A DNA stretch of 64,000 bases. It comes from CG1-02-35-72 sp045046885 (lineage in GTDB: Bacteria; Bacteroidota; Bacteroidia; Flavobacteriales; Flavobacteriaceae). The notes below the pieces were generated by a model. That model was not told where the DNA came from, made no database searches, and saw only the letters and a list, made by a program, of their open reading frames with translations. The stretch spans positions 6,659-70,658 of the forward strand of contig JASFYX010000043.1 of the NCBI GenBank assembly GCA_045046885.1. Direction: 5' to 3'. This document shows positions 63,465 through 64,000 of the stretch, piece after piece (position 1 is the stretch's first letter; every line of letters begins with the position of its first letter). The position numbers and the translations under genes are program-made.

Positions 63465-64000
63465 ATGAATTTAGAAATGTTTTTAAAAATGCAAAACGAA
63501 CTACTTTTAATAGTCTTGTTACTTGCAATACTTATAGGAGAAATTATCACTTCTCAAAAAGGAAAATCTAAGCTGATTAATTTTGGTATCATTGCTTTTG
63601 CAATTATAACCCTTATCGGATTTTTTCATCATCCAGAAGGGGCTTTGTTTGGTGGGATGTTTCATACCAATGCCTTAATACAATTGCTTAAAAATGGCCT
63701 AAACGTGGGTGTTTTAATCGTTTTGATGCAATCTGCAGGTTGGCTAAAATCGACTTTAATACCACAACAAAAATCAGCAGAATATTTTATGTTGATGATA
63801 TCATCTTTAATAGGATTAAACTATTTGGTGTCTGCAGGCGATTTCTTAATGTTTTTTGTAGCCTTAGAATTGTCAACCTTACCTGTTGCCGCTTTAGCAG
63901 CTTATAATGCGTACAAAAGGCAATCAGCAGAAGCGGGTATCAAATTAATATTATCGGCTACTTTAGCTAGTGGATTGGCTTTATTTGGCATTTCATTTAT
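63465..64000 (+). CDS. nuoN: NADH-quinone oxidoreductase subunit N, partial
   Basis: 178 codons from ATG 63465 to the window edge; the C-terminus is missing. Begins MNLEMFLKMQNELLLIVLLL and reaches SAGDFLMFFVALELSTLPVAALAAY, the typical NuoN helix with the conserved Glu. 10 bp after nuoM. Last subunit expected of the operon. Confidence 0.95.
   Translation, partial: MNLEMFLKMQNELLLIVLLLAILIGEIITSQKGKSKLINFGIIAFAIITLIGFFHHPEGALFGGMFHTNALIQLLKNGLNVGVLIVLMQSAGWLKSTLIPQQKSAEYFMLMISSLIGLNYLVSAGDFLMFFVALELSTLPVAALAAYNAYKRQSAEAGIKLILSATLASGLALFGISF

Noticed and set aside
1..64000. rRNA, tRNA, prophage or integrase genes
   Set aside because: None recognised on either strand; the intervening-sequence-type protein at the left edge is not in an rRNA gene as far as the window shows.

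Overview
The window looks like a chromosomal segment of a low-GC Bacteroidota, most likely a flavobacterium. Supporting signs are a fused SecDF, a type IX secretion C-terminal sorting domain, SusC/RagA-era style TonB-dependent outer-membrane proteins, lipoprotein signals ending in a Cys after about 20 residues, no Shine-Dalgarno pattern, and many copies of the Bacteroidota -7 promoter box TAnnTTTG upstream of genes. I saw no rRNA, tRNA or CRISPR array. Product calls rest on recognised motifs and remembered family sequences; no database was searched.

Left end (1-8.2 kb): a leftward six-gene denitrification unit, norC-norB-nirS-(TonB receptor)-(barrel porin)-norQ, encoding nitric oxide reductase, a lipoprotein cytochrome cd1 nitrite reductase and a MoxR-type ATPase. 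Next come pheS with an aspartyl protease (8.2-9.7 kb), then two different glutamate dehydrogenases flanking a large PEP/pyruvate-binding protein with receiver-like domains (9.9-15.9 kb). From 16 to 49 kb the region is mostly housekeeping: dinB, asd, ilvE, obg-adk-hpt, secDF, fhs, dusB, lepA, mnmD. It is interspersed with small accessory items: a collagen-like dihaem cytochrome lipoprotein, an FRG-domain gene, a 'mobile mystery' HTH/Fic pair, a MITE-like element and several palindromic intergenic repeats.

Right end (49-64 kb): a porin plus ammonium transporter, a dicluster ferredoxin divergent from korAB (2-oxoacid:ferredoxin oxidoreductase), and a complex I operon nuoABCDHIJKLMN that has no room for nuoE, nuoF or nuoG. 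The arrangement suggests that ferredoxin reduced by KorAB could feed an 11-subunit complex I.

The most interesting observation is a shared promoter architecture. An FNR/CRP-type dyad TGAY-N4-RTCA lies with its centre exactly 33 bp from the centre of a TAnnTTTG-like -7 box upstream of norC, the collagen-like cytochrome, the ferredoxin, korA and nuoA. One dyad sits symmetrically between the divergent ferredoxin and korA promoters and serves both at the same spacing. This predicts one anaerobic or NO-responsive regulon linking denitrification, KorAB, ferredoxin and complex I. At norC and nuoA, which follow closely behind a co-directional gene, the dyad is embedded in a long hairpin-forming palindrome, so it may also insulate or terminate the upstream transcript.
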